Source: Berberis thunbergii
Taxonomy: Eukaryota > Streptophyta > Magnoliopsida > Ranunculales > Berberidaceae
Direction of reading: 5' to 3'
Length of the DNA stretch: 64,000 nucleotides
Assembly: GCA_003290165.1 (NCBI GenBank)
Contig: QNQO01002056.1
Span: 62,001 to 126,000, forward strand
In this document: positions 10,325-19,626 of the stretch, one piece after another
How the letters are laid out: each line of letters opens with the position of its first letter
Position numbering within the stretch: the first letter of the stretch is position 1
Notes under the pieces: model-generated
What the model saw: the letters and a program-made list of their open reading frames with translations, nothing else
Told to the model about the DNA's origin: nothing
Databases searched by the model: none
Made by a program: the position numbers and the translations under genes

Positions 10325-11363
10325 CGATGAATTTATAGCGTATGAAATCATTGCAGAAATGCTAGCACCCTGTTTAAAATCAACAAAAATACAATCCTAA
10401 CAAGTGACTGAAAGAAGCAATATTGTGTCACTTTCTTCAGGCTATTTACGGATGTGAATTTTCTTATACCAAAGCTCAAATGTCAAAGATTTTGTGAGCA
10501 ATGGCAGCTAATTTCTCTTACCACTTTCTCTAATTTCTCAACAAGATACTGAACAGAGAACACACTCAATGGAATGGAAGAAGAAATCAGGTGCAAAATG
10601 GGGCAAGTTTGGGGATTCATGCTCCAAACTGTTTCAAAAAGTGGCAAACTTCAAAAGAATTTTCAATTCTATTCACTCTCTCAAGGTGCAAGGCACAATT
10701 ATTGTTGATAAGCAACAAATCACTCACCATACTATTTAGTTTTACGCCAACCTTTACACTGAAACCCTAGATCTAGATCTAGAACCCCACCCTTTGAAAT
10801 CAACACAAAAAGTCAGTAGAAACCCTAGATCTAGAAACCCACGAAAAGGAATCAACAAGAAATCATAGAGGGACTTCCCTTTGTAGTGTTGAGAAATCGA
10901 CAAGAAACTTTTCGAATGGGGACTTCTTCTTCAAGGGAATGGGCAAGGGAGCTTCTTCTCTTTTCTTGATTCGGTGGAGTCGACGATGGGGAGAGGGTGG
11001 GGAGGGAGTTTTTGTTGTGCGATGGAGATCTGAGCATTGAGGAGGAGGAGAGGTCTGGAGTCTGTTTGGAGCCAAAATGAAGGTGAAAAACCAAAATTTC
11101 TGATTTCAATTTTTTTTTCTCTCTCTCGATCCATTCTTCTTCTCTCTCAAAATGTTGAAAGCTCTGTCGATTCTTCAAAAATTTTCCCCAATTTCGGTTT
11201 CAATTTTGGTTTTGAAAGAGTTAGGGTTCGAAATTTTGGGGAAAAATTTTGGCAATAGAAATCCTGCCTTCATCATGCACGTGCCTGGGAGGGTCCCGAG
11301 CGCGTGCCAGGGAGTGTCCAGGCAGCCACCCAGGCGCACCTCCCAGGCCAGCTAGAATTATTG
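10325..11363 (-). repeat. Right terminal inverted repeat of the MULE
   Basis: Reverse complement of 5568-6606. The splice donor kept in the left arm (AAAGGTAAGT) reads AAAGGGAAGT here (complement, near 10,875), so this arm lost that GT. It ends CCAGCTAGAATTATTG followed by the target duplication. Confidence 0.85.
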
Positions 11364-11372
11364 TATAATTTT
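11364..11372. repeat. 9-bp TSD of the MULE, right
   Basis: TATAATTTT, identical to 5559-5567. Confidence 0.85.
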
Positions 11373-11847
11373 TGTTGTTGTATTTTCTAATGTGATTATG
11401 TGATGATAATTGGTCGGATTGAGCTGAAACTTTAAAACGTTATTTCTGATTCATGCAATTCCTCATAATTATCTGCCTGGGCATCATCAAAAAATCAACA
11501 GCGAGACCAGATCACCGCCTGAAATAGTTTCCTCCACATTCCCATCTTTGGAACTAAGTAACACTCCTCTTCTTCATCGACATCAGAAAGAGTAAAAATT
11601 GAGCTTCTTTTTAGGATACCTACTCAAATAAAGCATAGAACATATGATAATGAGCTTTCCACCAATTAGCATTACAACATTGTATCTACAGTGATCGAGA
11701 AAAATAACCATAAAACATTTATAATGAAAGTCTGTTGGGCTTCATGTGCACCATATATATGTGTTATATTGTCATACCGTATCAAAGTATATATTTGGGT
11801 TTCCTTTTTTAACTAATTCCAAAACATTAAAGTAAATATAGAACAAT
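11373..11847. other. AT-rich spacer, weak coding look on the minus strand
   Basis: No gene recognised. On the minus strand at about 11,475-11,560 one frame reads SSKDGNVEETISGGDLVSLL, which looks like coding sequence but matches no family I know and is not bounded by a long open frame. Confidence 0.25.
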
Positions 11848-11855
11848 CTATTGTA

Positions 11856-12296
11856 TAGGGGTGGGCAAAAGCCGATTTAAATTCGGTTAACCGATCAAAC
11901 TGGTTTTCAAATTCGGAACCGAACCGATTATAAACGGTTCAAAATCGGTTTACGATTTTGAACCGACCGATTTATAACCGAACCGACTGATTAATTAGAT
12001 ATATATAAATAACTAAATAACAGGTAAGTGTCAATACCTGATTAGTGCAACAAATGCACTACAATACACCCTGTTGCACTGAATCACCCCCATTCTCTCA
12101 AAGTTTTCAATTTTGGGCTAAAAATTGGGTCTGTAAAAAAATTGGCCCTGTAAAAAAATTGGACATGTTTTAATGAAAGTCTTTCAAATGCTTGAGCTTG
12201 AAATTTCAGCCCAACCGAACCGAACCGATCCAAAATTCGATTCAATCGAATTCATCGGTGCTCAAAAACGAACCGAACCGACATTGCCCACCCCTG
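11856..12296. mobile_element. hAT-type MITE, 8-bp TSD
   Basis: A 441-bp element begins TAGGGGTGGGCAAAAGCC and ends TTGCCCACCCCTG. It is flanked by CTATTGTA at 11848-11855 and 12297-12304. The 8-bp duplication and the GGGGTGGGCAA terminus fit non-autonomous hAT elements. The ends are rich in CGGTT/AACCG words that can pair across the element. There is no coding capacity. Confidence 0.85.
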
Positions 12297-12304
12297 CTAT
12301 TGTA

Positions 12305-12608
12305 TCCATACATAAATCTTAACAATCTTCTTAATTTTCACCTCCAACATCTTGTAAATATAGAACAGTTGATGGTAATAATAATTGATTCCTTTCTCAA
12401 GGACGTTGGTTTTCAATTGTTTTAGCTTATTACTAATTAATAATTTGTTTTTGGGGGGCTCGACAATGGGAATGTAGATTTGAATGACACAAGGAATCGT
12501 TTTGGGAGAAGTTCCTCAGGAGTCAGGAGGGAGACTTTCTTCTGCAGACTTCAATGCCGACCATTTGAGGCCTTATGCTAACGTAGAGCCAACAAAGGTT
12601 TATGTTAT
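12305..12608. other. Spacer without recognised features
   Basis: AT-rich, then a short more balanced stretch (12,450-12,600) that has no long open frame. Confidence 0.3.
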
Positions 12609-12611
12609 TTA

Positions 12612-12924
12612 GGGTGTGTTTGATTGCATGAAATCATATGTTATGAGAATTTATAAAGAGACACCTATATTTGAAGCTAAATTGATGTATCACTCCATAT
12701 TCACAATTTGATTTTATGATTAATGATAAAAATAAAAGTCTCATGAACATGAGAATCACATTATCCCCTAATGCATGTGATTCTCAAGTTATTAAAACTT
12801 TCATTATCACCATTGTTCACAAAATCAAGTGATAGATGTGAAGTGATACCTCAAATTAGGCTAAAATGTAAGGGTTCCGTCATAAATTTTCATTGCATAA
12901 GATTCTGTGCAACCAAACACACCC
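12612..12924. mobile_element. Tourist-like MITE (PIF/Harbinger), TTA TSD
   Basis: A 313-bp element begins GGGTGTGTTTGATTGCA and ends TGCAACCAAACACACCC. It is flanked by TTA at 12609-12611 and 12925-12927. It is AT-rich inside and can fold back. A second copy of the family is at 15,549-15,878. Confidence 0.8.
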
Positions 12925-12927
12925 TTA

Positions 12928-13513
12928 GGTTTGCCTTTGTGTTCTACATTTACGTTTATTTATTAAGCTTTCCTTTTTTAAGTCGTGACTCTGATTTCCA
13001 TTGTATTAAATTTAATTTAATGGTTATAGTACATAAGAATACCCTCGCATTTCAACGCCTACTAATGTGAAACTTTCAAGCTCACCAATGGTGTACTACC
13101 TCACTGGTTGTGGTGTGAACGATGGGTGTGAATGATGGTACCACATGATGATGGATTCGAATCCGGCCAATGACATGTTTATGGTAATTAATACCAAATC
13201 CCAAAAAGAGGGGTTAAGGAATTTATAAAAAAATGTGTTACATTAACGTGGGTAGACTTTGGATATTCCCACAAATATATGTTATTTTTTTAACCACCAA
13301 TTCTAGTTAGTCTTGTTTGCTGACCTCTTTTGAATTTTTTATTTATTTTTTTTACACTTTTATCCTTTCTATAAGTGACGTTTGTGGTTGTGTTCTAAAA
13401 AGGAAAGATAAATGTGTAAAAAAAACTAAGAAAAACTTAAAAGAAACCAACAAACAAGGTTGGCTAGACTTACTCTTTTTTAACTGTTTTTATTGGCCAC
13501 GAGTTTATTGTCT
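12928..13513. other. Spacer with a tRNA-like/SINE relic
   Basis: Near 13,085-13,215 the plus strand has a CTCACTGGTTGTGG box and, about 45 bp on, GGATTCGAATCC. These resemble the A and B boxes of a tRNA-derived SINE and the relic is degenerate. The rest is AT-rich without recognised content. Confidence 0.35.
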
Positions 13514-13522
13514 TTGATTAAG

Positions 13523-13732
13523 GAAAAATTCTAATTGTCGAGGGAAATGGCGAGGAAAACAGCGAACCACCCCGCAGGGGGGGGGGGGGGGGAGGGGGGT
13601 GAGAGTCATCCATCTCTCAGGGATGAGCGTTTGAACTCTCGAGATGCGTGCATTGAAAATTCAAGCACGCATCCCAGAAGAGATGGACGGCTCTCTCCCC
13701 CTCGCTGGTTTCCTCGACACTTAGACGGGTTC
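13523..13732. mobile_element. Foldback MITE, copy 2, 9-bp TSD
   Basis: A 210-bp element begins GAAAAATTCTAATTGTCGAG and ends CTCGACACTTAGACGGGTTC. It is flanked by TTGATTAAG at 13514-13522 and 13733-13741. The arms (GGAAATGGCGAGGAAAACAGCGA and its partner CTCGCTGGTTTCCTCGA) pair around a centre near GAGATGCGTGCATTG. It contains an uninterrupted G-run near 13,577-13,591. Confidence 0.75.
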
Positions 13733-13762
13733 TTGATTAAGACTTGCAACAAATTAATTAAT

Positions 13763-13910
13763 GAAGGGCTTGTCTAATTGGTGAGGAAACGAGCGAGGGA
13801 GGGGGTGCAACCCTCATCTCCCTCAAGATGCGTGAAGGCACAATTCTCTCTCTCTCTCTCCCTCCCTCGCTGTTTTCCTTGCCCACTTCCTTAACATTTA
13901 GAATTTTTGG
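13763..13910. mobile_element. Foldback MITE relic, copy 3
   Basis: Same GAGCGAGGGAGGGG arm and a complementary CCCTCCCTCGCTGTTTTCCT arm, ending TAGAATTTTTG as in copy 4. I could not find a clear target duplication, so the ends are approximate. Confidence 0.5.
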
Positions 13911-13919
13911 GAACACAAT

Positions 13920-14085
13920 TCTCTGTTTCTGCACCGAGCACTACAGAGCACCGGGGGTTAGCCTGGTGCTAATCCCCACCGTCCATTTTGCCTCGAGATA
14001 AGTGCTACACCAATCTCAATGCACAATAAACAGTGGGGGGTTAGCACCCAGTGCACTTTAGAATTTTCGTTCTGCGCCATCTGAA
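13920..14085. repeat. Small foldback segment
   Basis: GGGGTTAGCCTGGTGCTAATCCCCAC and GTGGGGGGTTAGCACCCAGTGCA-type words lie in partly inverted arrangement. It may be another MITE type. No target duplication was identified and the ends are approximate. Confidence 0.35.
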
Positions 14086-14149
14086 TCCATTTTTTTTTTT
14101 TGTTTTGAGTGGAAATCATCAACTAAATGGAATAAGTCGTTTTCGTCTT

Positions 14150-14305
14150 TTTTAACTTTCTAAGTCTAAGTCTAAGTCTAAGTCTAAGTCGATGTTTGTT
14201 TGTTACCCCGTCTTTTTTAACTTTCTAAGTCTAAGTCTAAGTCTAAGTCTAAGTCGATGTTTGTCTGTTGCCCCGTCTTTTTCAACTTTCTAAGTCTAAG
14301 TCAAT
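14150..14305. repeat. Hexamer repeat (CTAAGT)n, three blocks
   Basis: Two blocks of five or so TAAGTC units at about 14,158-14,190 and 14,223-14,255, and a shorter one near 14,290, each followed by GATGTTTGT or AATGTTTGT. The approximately 66-bp unit containing the block has itself been duplicated. Confidence 0.8.
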
Positions 14306-14334
14306 GTTTGTCTGTTGCACCATAGTCCAGTCAA

Positions 14335-14640
14335 AAAATGTTCTCACCTTATAATTATCATAGTGATACATCGATCCTTCAATTAAGTTTGATCTACAAA
14401 TATGGTGGTGAATCTCTCTCTTTTACAAATCAAACAAAGTCATCGCTAAATTCAAGTAAGACAGATAGAGAAAAAAGTTGGAGAACAAGAAAAAAATGAC
14501 CGAGAGTATTGTGAGTCTTTGATTAGAGATGAAGGGGGTGCAGAAAAATTTACTTGAATATAATAAATAATCTGAGAAAAGTTTGGTTGTTTAAACAGAG
14601 AGACCGAAAAGCACTTAATAATCTGAGAAAAGTTAGAATG
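14335..14640 (+). pseudogene. NLR 5' relic 1 (promoter plus exon-1 stub)
   Basis: The promoter-proximal sequence shared by both full NLR genes (TTATAATTATCATAGTGATAC, then CAATTAAGTTTGATCTA and CAAATCAAACAA) is followed by an ATG at 14496 and a stub corresponding to TESIVSL, then the GATGAA...GTGCAGAAAAATTT segment. After roughly 70 nt it switches to unrelated AT-rich sequence beginning near TATAATAAATAATCTGAGAA. It is a decayed duplicate of the cluster. Confidence 0.65.
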
Positions 14641-14699
14641 AAAAACTAAGCTTCGTTAAATTCATTGTCTTTTTTTTCTTGTGTTTTTTTTTTTGGAAA

Positions 14700-15545
14700 A
14701 GCGAACTGAATCTTAATTTACAGTCGCTTAAAATTTATATAAAATCAAACCAATGGAGTATCTCGAGGGAGGTGAACGGTTCTCACTCCGCCACTTCCCT
14801 CCCCTCGAGCATTTCCTCGCCATGGTTTGACCTTGTGTACTACTACCACAGGTCAAGTCAATGTTTTGTCGCAGACATCCCATGTGAATTACAGCTGTGT
14901 TGTTCTCTTGGCTCGTCTTTTTCTACAACTTTCAACTTTCAACTTAATTTATAGACGCCTAAAATCTATATAAAATCAAAGTTGTATGATTTTACTTGGC
15001 AATGCTCAAGTAAAGCATCAAAAGTTTTACCTTTGTGGACTACTACAGTACTACTACTGCTACAAGTCTAGTCATTGTTTGTGCCAGCAGCCCATGTGAA
15101 CTAACAACTGAGTTGTTCTCTTGTCCCATCTTTTTCAACTTTTTACAAGTGAATTTAATTTCCTCCACCCACGTTTTACATCATTCCCATGTGAACTACA
15201 CCAGTGCTTTCAAAATTTGTACATGTTTTTTCAACTTAACAGCTGTGCTATTCTCTTGCCTCGTCTTTTCAGCTTTCTACAAGTGAAATTAATTTCCTCC
15301 ACTCACCTGTTACATCATTCCCATATGAACTACACCAGCTAGTGCTTTCTAGGTTGATTAGCATCCAAAAACAATTAGACCCTACAAACATTTTACAGAG
15401 CATATGGATTTCCTTTCATCTCTAGCCATGTCATGTTTGAAAAGAAATAACTACACAACAAATCATGAATTAATATAATAGGTCCAGTATGCTTTGGATC
15501 GAAGCGTCCCCACCTTTTAATTATCATAGTGATACATTCTTCAAT
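14700..15545. repeat. NLR-cluster upstream repeat block
   Basis: Contains units shared with 29.46-29.94 kb and 50.4-50.9 kb: ATGATTTTACTTGGCAATGC, the TTACCT..GTACTACTAC phrase, and two tandem copies of a roughly 125-bp unit built on TTCAACTTTCTACAAGTGAA and CATCATTCCCATGTGAACTA. A GC-rich foldback-MITE scrap (CTCGAGGGAGG ... CCTCCCCTCGAG) lies at about 14,760-14,825. Confidence 0.6.
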
Positions 15546-15548
15546 TAA

Positions 15549-15878
15549 GGGTGTGTTTGGTTGCATTGAATTCTATGTTACGAGAATCTATGAGGGGATC
15601 ACTACATTTTAAGTTAAATTGATATATTACTTTACATTCACCATTTGATTTTATAATCAATGGTGGGAATGAAAGTTTCATGAACATGAGAATCGCATGC
15701 CTTGGGGGGGCCAAGGAGTGGAATTCCCATATTCATGGGACTTCTATTCTCACCATTGATCACAAAATTAAATGGTGGTCAAATGATAAATGTGAAGTGA
15801 TATATCAATTTAGCCTAAAATATAGTGGTCCTCTCATGAATTTTCATAATATAGAATTCCATACAACCAAACACACCC
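15549..15878. mobile_element. Tourist-like MITE (PIF/Harbinger), TAA TSD
   Basis: A 330-bp element runs from GGGTGTGTTTGGTTGCA to ACAACCAAACACACCC and is flanked by TAA at 15546-15548 and 15879-15881. Paralogous sequence near 29,965 and 50,935 (TTCAATTAAGTTTGATCTAT) lacks the insert and provides an empty-site comparison. Confidence 0.85.
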
Positions 15879-16180
15879 TAAATTTGATCTATAAATAAGT
15901 GGTGGATCTTTTTCTTTTACAAATCAAATAAGAAAAATTTAGTTGTGAAAAAGGTTGAAGAATAAGAAAACAATGATACGAGAGTATTGTGAGTTTAGTT
16001 GTTGAAACACGTTGATCAGAGATGAAGTGGTACTCCAGAAAAATTTAGTTGGATACAATAAATAATCTGAGAAAAGTTTGGTTGTTTAAAGAGAGGGACC
16101 GAAAAGCACTTAATAATTTGAGAAAAGTTGAGAATGAGTAACCAAGCCTCATTAAAATCTTATACTATGTTGGATACAAA
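15879..16180 (+). pseudogene. NLR 5' relic 2 (promoter plus exon-1 stub)
   Basis: Downstream of the Tourist insert the shared promoter continues (TTTGATCTATAAATAAG), then ATG at 15973 and a stub like RESIVSLVVETR. It breaks at the same GCAGAAAAATTTAGTTG position as relic 1 and shares the following AAATAATCTGAGAAAAGTTT tail. The truncation therefore predates duplication of relics 1 and 2. Confidence 0.65.
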
Positions 16181-17280
16181 CAATCTCACAAACGTTTTAT
16201 TTTAAGTTCTTATATGCCAGCTTCAATACGGAGGATACCCAAGTTCGTATTAAGATGTTCATAATACATCAATCGAATATAATCACATGCACATAAAGCC
16301 CCTTGTAGCGTTGTTCTGCCACTAGGGGCTTGACTCTCTAAATTTCAATATTGGTCATTAAAAATAATTTAAAATGTTAATAAATTTGACTAATGACTTT
16401 TATTGAAATATTTAAAACTACTCTGTGAATTTATATTTTTTTAAGTCCACATTTTTTTTTAATAAGATACATGGAAATGGAATAACATGATATTATATAA
16501 AAATTAAATGATTGGTCATGGGCTCAGGTTAACATCAGCATTAAAAACCAAAAAAACCACTTTATGAGTTTTTATTTATGAGTTTTTATTTATTCAATAT
16601 TTACATGCGGTTATTGGGTGGGATGGGTTAAGTAATTTTTTTATTATTTTTTATGGGTTAAGGAAATTTTTTTTTAAGTGCTACACTAACGTAGGTAAAC
16701 TTTGGATATTTCCACCAAGAAAGGTTATTTTTTGAACTGTTTTTAATGTTCATAAATTCACTGTCTTTGATTAACACTTGCAACCAATTATTTAATGCAA
16801 TGAAAGTTTCAAAAATGGAGAAAGAGGCGTCATTTCAAAAAAGGAGGCCAATTATTTTTAAACGGGATGCTGCGGGATGAATTTTAGATTTGATACATTT
16901 TCCAAATTTTCCATGACCCCAACTTTACAACCAAAAAATGAACCTATAATTGCTATGGAAGTTATTGAAAGCAATATAAAAGACATATTACCAATTTCCG
17001 CGTGATTGGAAAGAGAATGAGGTAGCCTCCCATCCCTAGCTCCTCTCCATCGCGCATTTCCTCAACATTTAGAAAAGCCCAATGTGAAATTGTGAATGCT
17101 GATAAATAACTCGAATCTAATGAAAATCGTTGTCACGAATTGATTATCTGCAAATAATTGCAACAGCCTAACTGAAAAGAATAGACAAATAATACTCTCA
17201 AGTTCAAAACGAATTGATTGTGTACTTAATTTTTCAAATTCGAGTCATAGATTTCCTTAATTACAGATTCTATAGTGTCA
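16181..17280. other. AT-rich spacer with a foldback-MITE scrap
   Basis: No genes recognised. At about 16,990-17,075 a degenerate GAATGAGGTAGCCTCCCATC...CATTTCCTCAACATTTAGAA segment resembles one half of the foldback MITE family. Confidence 0.35.
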
Positions 17281-17281
17281 A

Positions 17282-17395
17282 AGGTGTGATGACTCAGTGG
17301 TTGAGCAGTGACGGATGATATCTCTGGGTCACAGGGTTGATCCTAACCGATAACATTTAGAGTGGGAGGGGATGAGGGATAAAAAAAAAGAGTTC
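17282..17395 (+). mobile_element. tRNA-derived SINE-like element
   Basis: TGATGACTCAGTGGTTGAGC resembles a tRNA A box and ACAGGGTTGATCCTAACC a B box about 45 bp later. The element ends in GGGATAAAAAAAAAGAG, a short A-rich tail. This is a typical plant SINE layout. No target duplication was identified. Confidence 0.5.
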
Positions 17396-17479
17396 TATAT
17401 TGATAACCGTGTTGTTATGGATCTCAAACTTTATCAACCTCTAAAATAGAGTGTGCACATTGCAGGGTTGTTCACGGTT

Positions 17480-17670
17480 TGATTCGATTTAGTTTTGAGT
17501 GGAAATCATCAACTGAATAGAATAAGTCGTTTTGATAAAATAGAAAATCGAAATCACGAACCAATCTTAATTTATATAAATTACAAACTAAAGAAATTGC
17601 CTACAACTTTATTAAAACAGACACAAAATCAAATCTATCGAGTAAATTAAACATATTATATGATTTCACA
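17480..17670 (+). repeat. NLR-cluster upstream repeat copy
   Basis: The phrase TTTTGAGTGGAAATCATCAA followed by AATAAGTCGTTTTGATAAAA and CTTAATTTATATAAA recurs at about 14,105, 23,341 and 50,371. It marks duplicated flanking DNA of the NLR units. Confidence 0.65.
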
Positions 17671-19550
17671 TATCATATATATTAAGGATATGTTTGGTTG
17701 CACGAAAATTAGACATGGAAATTGAAACTATTTTCGTGAATCGAATTCTGAGGACTCCCCTCATATTTGGATTTCCATGAATAATGAGAAAACAATCTGA
17801 TGAATAATAAATTTTGTGTAAGTAAATAAACAACCAAACAATAAAAATCTACATAACAATGAAAACAGGTTACATTTCCCTTAGAAAAATAGGCAACCTA
17901 ATAGACCCTGATTTTACTTGGCAATGCTTAAGTAAAGCATCCAAAGTTTAACCTACCCATCACACCAAAGGCATATGATGAGTCAAGCAAAAACAAACTT
18001 AGCGGTGGAAATTGAAAAAAAAAATAAAAAAAAAACAACAACAACAACGTGACTAGGATTCTTAAAGAAAAACAAACTTGTGGACTATACTTGTCCCTAC
18101 ACCATTTCAAGTCCTACACCTCCATTTTACATTTTCACTCTAATAACATTAAGTTGCTTTAGCCACAACAATTGCTAAGAGCCCGGCCTCTAACATCATA
18201 TCTATATTAAGGGAGCCTTAAGAACATTTATCATCGTATTTTCTTCGTCTATTCTTCTTCTTCATCTGTTTTTCTTCTTTTTCTTTTGTTCCTCATTTTT
18301 TTTTTTTTTTTTTTTTTTATGTTTTTCTTGTGTTCTTCATTTTTATCTATTTTCTTATGTTCTTGAGGCTCCTCTGGCATGGATTTGGCTCTTAATGGTT
18401 CTTTTAGCTAACTAGGGGTGCGAGCCATTGGCAGATTTAAGATTTTAGTTATGGAGTGACAAAATTATAAGAGCATCTTCAAATAATCCCTTAAATTAAC
18501 CAAAAAGCTATTTTGGGAGTCTTAACGTGGGAAAAATCTTGCTCTAAGGGATTCCTTATCTAAGTCCATATTTTAATTTTGCCTCTTCATTCCCCCTATA
18601 TTTGGGGGCATCTATTACATTTTCCAAATTCTAATAAATATTAGGATTTTTTTTTTTAGTTTAGCGCTTATTAGTTTATATATATTATAGTTTGACCATT
18701 GTTTTGAAAACTAATTGAGTCTAACACTTGTTTTCTAATAGAAACGTTAAGTCCACGTCATCGACTAGTTAAGACTAATTTTGGATTATTTACAGTTAAG
18801 TCCCCTGAATATTTAAAAAAGTCACTTTTCTTTCTTCTCTCCTCCAATCATTAAAATTTAAAAATAGAATTTCTAAAATTATAAGAATATATATTTAAAT
18901 AATGATGAAAAAGTTTAAATGAAAAATTGTGATTAGAGTGATGAAGAAATATAGAACCCCTAAAATTAACTTTTGGTTAAAATTGATGATGATTTTTAGC
19001 TTTTATCTTGGATATGCACTAAGGGATTGTTTGTTGATAGGAGTTATTCGAGGCAAAAGTAAAAAAAAAAAATCTACTCCAGACCAAGAATTGTGAAGTG
19101 CCTAAAAGAAATGTTCGTTATTTGGAATATTTCATATTTTTTCGTAAATTTTGACATTTTTGTGTGAAACCCAAAAAGTTACCAAGAAAATTACATTTTT
19201 TTGATCAAAATATTTCGTAGATTTCGATATTTTTTGTGTAAAACCCAAAAAATTACGAAGCAAATTCCGTTTATAGGACAATGAAGTATTTAGGGTTCCC
19301 TTGTTGTATTTAATAGGTTAATTTATTTGTATCATACTTATCAACATATTTATATATGTTTGACGTAAAATCAAAATTTGTACATTTTTTTTCTATATAT
19401 AACAAAACATTTCACGAAATTTATATTAAAATCAAGAAACCAAAATTGTTTCGAAAAATGAAATCACAATCGTTGTTGCTCCAAACTGATAACTTAGCAA
19501 CAAATTTCCACTAAAATCTATAAGTCAATACTAAAATAAAAAATATATAC
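17671..19550. other. Intergenic AT-rich DNA with low-complexity tracts
   Basis: No gene was recognised. Pyrimidine-rich CTTCTTCTT/T-run tracts occupy 18,235-18,365. A roughly 85-bp unit with TTTCGTA.ATTT and AAACCCAAAAA is repeated in tandem at about 19,120-19,265. Confidence 0.4.
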
Positions 19551-19626
19551 ATCATAGGTGGACTCTTATTGGAGTGTGCCCATATAAAACCTAAAAGTGG
19601 ATTCTTTTTGTTAACAATAATACTTA

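Larger units (their letters stand above)
5568..11363. mobile_element. Long-TIR Mutator-like element carrying two gene fragments (Pack-MULE)
   Basis: A 5.8-kb element with terminal inverted repeats of about 1.04 kb begins CAATAATTCTAGCTGG and ends in the exact complement. It is bracketed by a perfect 9-bp duplication (TATAATTTT), the hallmark of Mutator-like elements. The interior (about 6607-10,324) has no MURA-type transposase. It holds the intron-containing remains of a GNAT acetyltransferase gene on the plus strand and of a cytokinin-receptor-type histidine kinase on the minus strand, pointing toward each other. It is therefore a non-autonomous, gene-capturing MULE. Confidence 0.85.

Noticed and set aside
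13577..13605. Long G-run as a G-quadruplex or assembly artefact
   Set aside because: It lies in the GC-rich arm of a hairpin MITE. The run length may be unreliable, and nothing else supports a functional quadruplex.
19112..19265. Tandem TTTCGTA.ATTT / AAACCCAAAAA unit as a possible regulatory array
   Set aside because: Only two diverged copies in AT-rich DNA with no nearby gene start.
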